The position numbers were made by a program, and so were the translations under genes. Below are positions 61,884 to 64,000 of a stretch of 64,000 bases of DNA, one piece after another. This stretch comes from Myxococcales bacterium (GTDB lineage: Bacteria; Myxococcota_A; Polyangia; Polyangiales; JADJMO01): contig JADJMO010000004.1 in assembly GCA_016709545.1 (NCBI GenBank), forward strand, positions 62,001 to 126,000, written 5' to 3'. The stretch's first letter is position 1, and the number at the start of each line of letters is the position of its first letter. The notes under the pieces were generated by a model. The model did no database searches. It saw nothing but the letters and a program-made list of their open reading frames with translations, and was not told the DNA's origin.

Positions 61884-62267
61884 CTAGGAACGCGCGCTGT
61901 CGAGGGCGGCGCGCACGGCGGTGAGGATCGCCTCGCGACCGCGGCGCAGTGCGGCAGGACCCACCGCGTCCGCCGATTCGTCCAGGTCGGACCGCAGGTA
62001 GCGGTGCTCGCGGTCGTCGATCACCAGGCGATTCACCCGGATCCCCACCCGCGCCGCCCTCGCCTCGTCGACCAGATCCACGAGCGGCAACGCAGCGAGC
62101 GCCGCGACGATCGCTCCCTCGTCGACGGGCACGGTGGCGGTGTGGGTGCCGAGCGGTCCACCCTTGGACGCGACGGTCGCCAAGCCGTCTTGGATCGAGA
62201 CGAACAGCGTGTACTGGAAGCGCGGCGAGACGGGGCCGCTGGCCTCGTCCAGCACCACCCGCGTCAT
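61884..62267 (-). CDS. Conserved-looking small protein coupled to the peptidase gene
   Basis: 127 residues, family not recognised. No signal or membrane segment. Mixed alpha/beta: RFQYTLFVSIQDGLATVA, THTATVPVDEGAIVAALAAL, GIRVNRLVIDDREHRYLRSD, and a final helix. ATG 62267 overlaps the peptidase stop (ATGA), so the two are translated together. It could be an inhibitor, chaperone or partner of the peptidase, by position only. 35 bases separate it from the sigma-54 activator downstream. Confidence 0.65.
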   Translation of the reverse strand: MTRVVLDEASGPVSPRFQYTLFVSIQDGLATVASKGGPLGTHTATVPVDEGAIVAALAALPLVDLVDEARAARVGIRVNRLVIDDREHRYLRSDLDESADAVGPAALRRGREAILTAVRAALDSARS

Positions 62268-63961
62268 CGACGGCTCCCACAGTAGGGACACGCGGCGACA
62301 CCCGGCGAGAGCGGCGCCGAGCAGTGTGGGCAGGCGTCGTCGCGCATGGCGGTGACCTCGGGGGTGGACTCGCGCTCCAGGAACGCGCGCTCCATGGGGG
62401 GTGCGGCGCGCATCTGCTGCTCTGGGTGGGGCTCGGGGGTCGACGCGCGGTCCTGCGGTTCGGTCTCGGCGCGCAGCGGCGCGGAGCAGTGGGCGCAGGT
62501 CTTCCCCGTGCCCTCGGTGCCGCAGTAGTCGCAGCGGACGCTCGGCCCCGGGCCCTTCACCCGCGCGCGGGTGGGCACGATGGCGACGTACGCGGCGTCG
62601 GCGTCGACGAGCACGCGCTTCGGGATGTAGCAGTAGCCCTTGTCCCCCCAGTCCTCGCCCCAGGAGTTCTTCACGATGTAGTAGTTGCCGAGATAGCCGA
62701 CGCACAGCATCGCGTGACGACCGTGGTCACCGCTCGGCTTCTCGGCCTGCCGGAACACGCCGTCCCGACCGAGGTCGGCGAAGGCGTCGCCCGTGTTCAT
62801 CGAGAGGTGCACCGGACAGCCCGCCGTGAGGAGCTTGCGCACCTCGTCGAGCTGCACCTCGTAGACGCGGGCCTGCAGCTTGTGGTTCTGGGCGTCGGCG
62901 TCCATCTCGGCGTCCGACAGCCGCGGTCGCTTCTCGTCGTTCGGCCAGTGATCGTGGCGACACGAGCCCCCGCGGATCAGCGCCTGCCCGGGGCCGACGC
63001 CAGGCTCGGTGCCGTCGCCACCCTCGTAGGCGTACGCGTGGTCCTTGAAATCACCCTGCATCCGCTGGAACTGCACCATCGTGTAGCTGCACGCGAGGCG
63101 CGGGGTCGGCGTGCCCGCGAGGTTGCCGAGCAGCTCGAGCGCGTGCGTCCAGGCGAACGCGGAGCACCGTGAGGTCTGGCCCTGGTCGCCGACCGGGGTC
63201 GCGTACTTGCGCAGGTCGACCTGCTCGGCCGGCGTCACGTCGGCGAGCTCCGGCGGCAGCGCGCGTGCGGACGGTGGCGCGTCGACGGAGCGCGGCTTCT
63301 CGGGGACGCTCACGTGCAGGTTGCCGAAGTCCATCTGCGGGTAGAGGGCGCGCAGCGCGGCGAGCGCGGCCACCGAGACGAACCCGAGGGGAGAGACGGA
63401 CTCGCCCCGCTGGTAGAAGCGCACGGTGCTCCCGGCGCCGGGCACCGCCTGCTCGAACGCGCCGCGCCACGCCTCGTTGTGCTCGATGGGCTCCCAGCCG
63501 TCGGACCGACGGCGGTCGTCGGCCGACTCGCCGAAGTGCTCGGTGCGCCCGAAGAAGTTGCGGGCGGACGACTCGTAGTCGTCGCTGGTCCAGTCGCCTG
63601 TGTCCTCCTCGTAGTCCTCGGCGTCCGCATCGGGGAAGTCCTCGCGGGAGCCGAAGACCTCCTCGTCCAGATCCGGGGTGCCGAGCTCGACGTCTTCTTC
63701 TTCGTCGTCTTCTTCCTTTTCCTCGTCCTCGTCGCCGTCCTCTTCCTCGGCGGCCTCCTCGTCCTCGGATTCGTCTTCGTCGGCGGCGTCCTCCTCGGCG
63801 GCGAGATCGCCCTCGCCCTCCTCCGGATCGGTGTCTTCGCCATCCACGTCGGGAGTGGTGTCCTCCTCGTCGTCGGCGGTCTCTTCCTCGTCCGCGGTCT
63901 CTTCGTCGTCGGGCTCGGGCTCGTCGTCCTCGCTCGGCGTGTCGTCGTCGTCGTCGACCAT
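62264..63961 (-). CDS. Papain-like (C1A) cysteine peptidase with acidic arm and zinc ribbons
   Basis: 565 residues. Residues 1-130 are extremely acidic (long Asp/Glu runs with few other residues). A linker region (140-245) follows. The peptidase core has oxyanion Gln260 and catalytic Cys266 in VGDQGQTSRCSAFAW, His416 in GRHAMLCVGY and Asn432 in VKNSWGEDWGDKGYCYIP, with the exact Gln-Cys spacing of papain. The C-terminus has two Cys-pair zinc ribbons (CDYCGTEGTGKTCAHC and CPHC...CPYC). No signal peptide, so it is probably cytosolic, which is unusual for C1A. The acidic arm may hold it inactive or bind basic partners. ATG 63961; only 39 bases of upstream DNA are in view. Confidence 0.88.
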   Translation of the reverse strand: MVDDDDDTPSEDDEPEPDDEETADEEETADDEEDTTPDVDGEDTDPEEGEGDLAAEEDAADEDESEDEEAAEEEDGDEDEEKEEDDEEEDVELGTPDLDEEVFGSREDFPDADAEDYEEDTGDWTSDDYESSARNFFGRTEHFGESADDRRRSDGWEPIEHNEAWRGAFEQAVPGAGSTVRFYQRGESVSPLGFVSVAALAALRALYPQMDFGNLHVSVPEKPRSVDAPPSARALPPELADVTPAEQVDLRKYATPVGDQGQTSRCSAFAWTHALELLGNLAGTPTPRLACSYTMVQFQRMQGDFKDHAYAYEGGDGTEPGVGPGQALIRGGSCRHDHWPNDEKRPRLSDAEMDADAQNHKLQARVYEVQLDEVRKLLTAGCPVHLSMNTGDAFADLGRDGVFRQAEKPSGDHGRHAMLCVGYLGNYYIVKNSWGEDWGDKGYCYIPKRVLVDADAAYVAIVPTRARVKGPGPSVRCDYCGTEGTGKTCAHCSAPLRAETEPQDRASTPEPHPEQQMRAAPPMERAFLERESTPEVTAMRDDACPHCSAPLSPGVAACPYCGSRR

Positions 63962-64000
63962 GGATCCGGGGTCGAGCCTAACACGCTCCTCGGGTACCCT

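Overview
The window is about 70% GC and almost fully coding. Genes are large, often overlap by a 4-base ATGA or GTGA junction, and include many GTG starts. The gene content points to a soil-type myxobacterium (Myxococcota, probably the Polyangiales/Sorangium side). Signs are a MYXO-CTERM sorting tail, many Asp/Thr- or Ser/Ala-rich lipoproteins, Ser/Thr kinases of the HRDCSPQN type with PEGA tails, an OmpA protein with thrombospondin type-3 repeats, and several sigma-54 activators. This is inferred from sequence recognition only; no search was run.

Layout, left to right. 1-2904: 5' part of an Rhs protein, cut by the left edge. 2990-5944: rpsO-pnp with promoter, internal hairpin and terminator. 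5951-10195: small lipoprotein, MsrB, a lone pilin-like protein, a sigma-54 response regulator and a REC-EAL phosphodiesterase. 10265-15111: a GT-C type membrane glycosyltransferase and a divergent membrane spermidine-synthase-like protein, separated by five copies of a 76-bp tandem repeat. 15128-21002: mtfA and pntAB, flanked by two copies of a 200-bp palindrome-rich element, one split by an IS4-family insertion sequence; then a DHH phosphoesterase. 22039-31379: two lipoproteins, two overlapping histidine kinases, a membrane Ser/Thr kinase, its TPR/PEGA partner and a diguanylate cyclase. 31414-39872: a nine-gene reverse-strand operon (ECF sigma, putative anti-sigma, three lipoproteins, large membrane protein, ABC ATPase, ABC permease, DUF58). 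40017-49068: small lipoprotein, cysDN, PP2C phosphatase, apt, OmpA-family protein, Cys-rich lipoprotein and an FAD oxidoreductase. 49084-58792: three-gene operon for a Cys-repeat MYXO-CTERM protein, a MORN-type protein and a ten-module fibronectin-III lipoprotein ending in a CxxCH domain. 58936-63961: sigma-54 activator with GAF domain, a small protein and a papain-like peptidase.

Ten genes (Rhs, pnp, the NtrC-like regulator, the EAL protein, the glycosyltransferase, pntA, one lipoprotein, cysN, cysD, the GAF regulator) are broken by one- or two-base shifts, usually in C/G runs or GC dinucleotides, although both sides of each break code for the expected protein. Because this hits housekeeping genes, I read them as uncorrected sequencing indels and annotate each gene across the break. 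No tRNA, rRNA or CRISPR array was seen. The only gap above 300 bases without a gene (12379-12816) is filled mostly by the tandem repeat.
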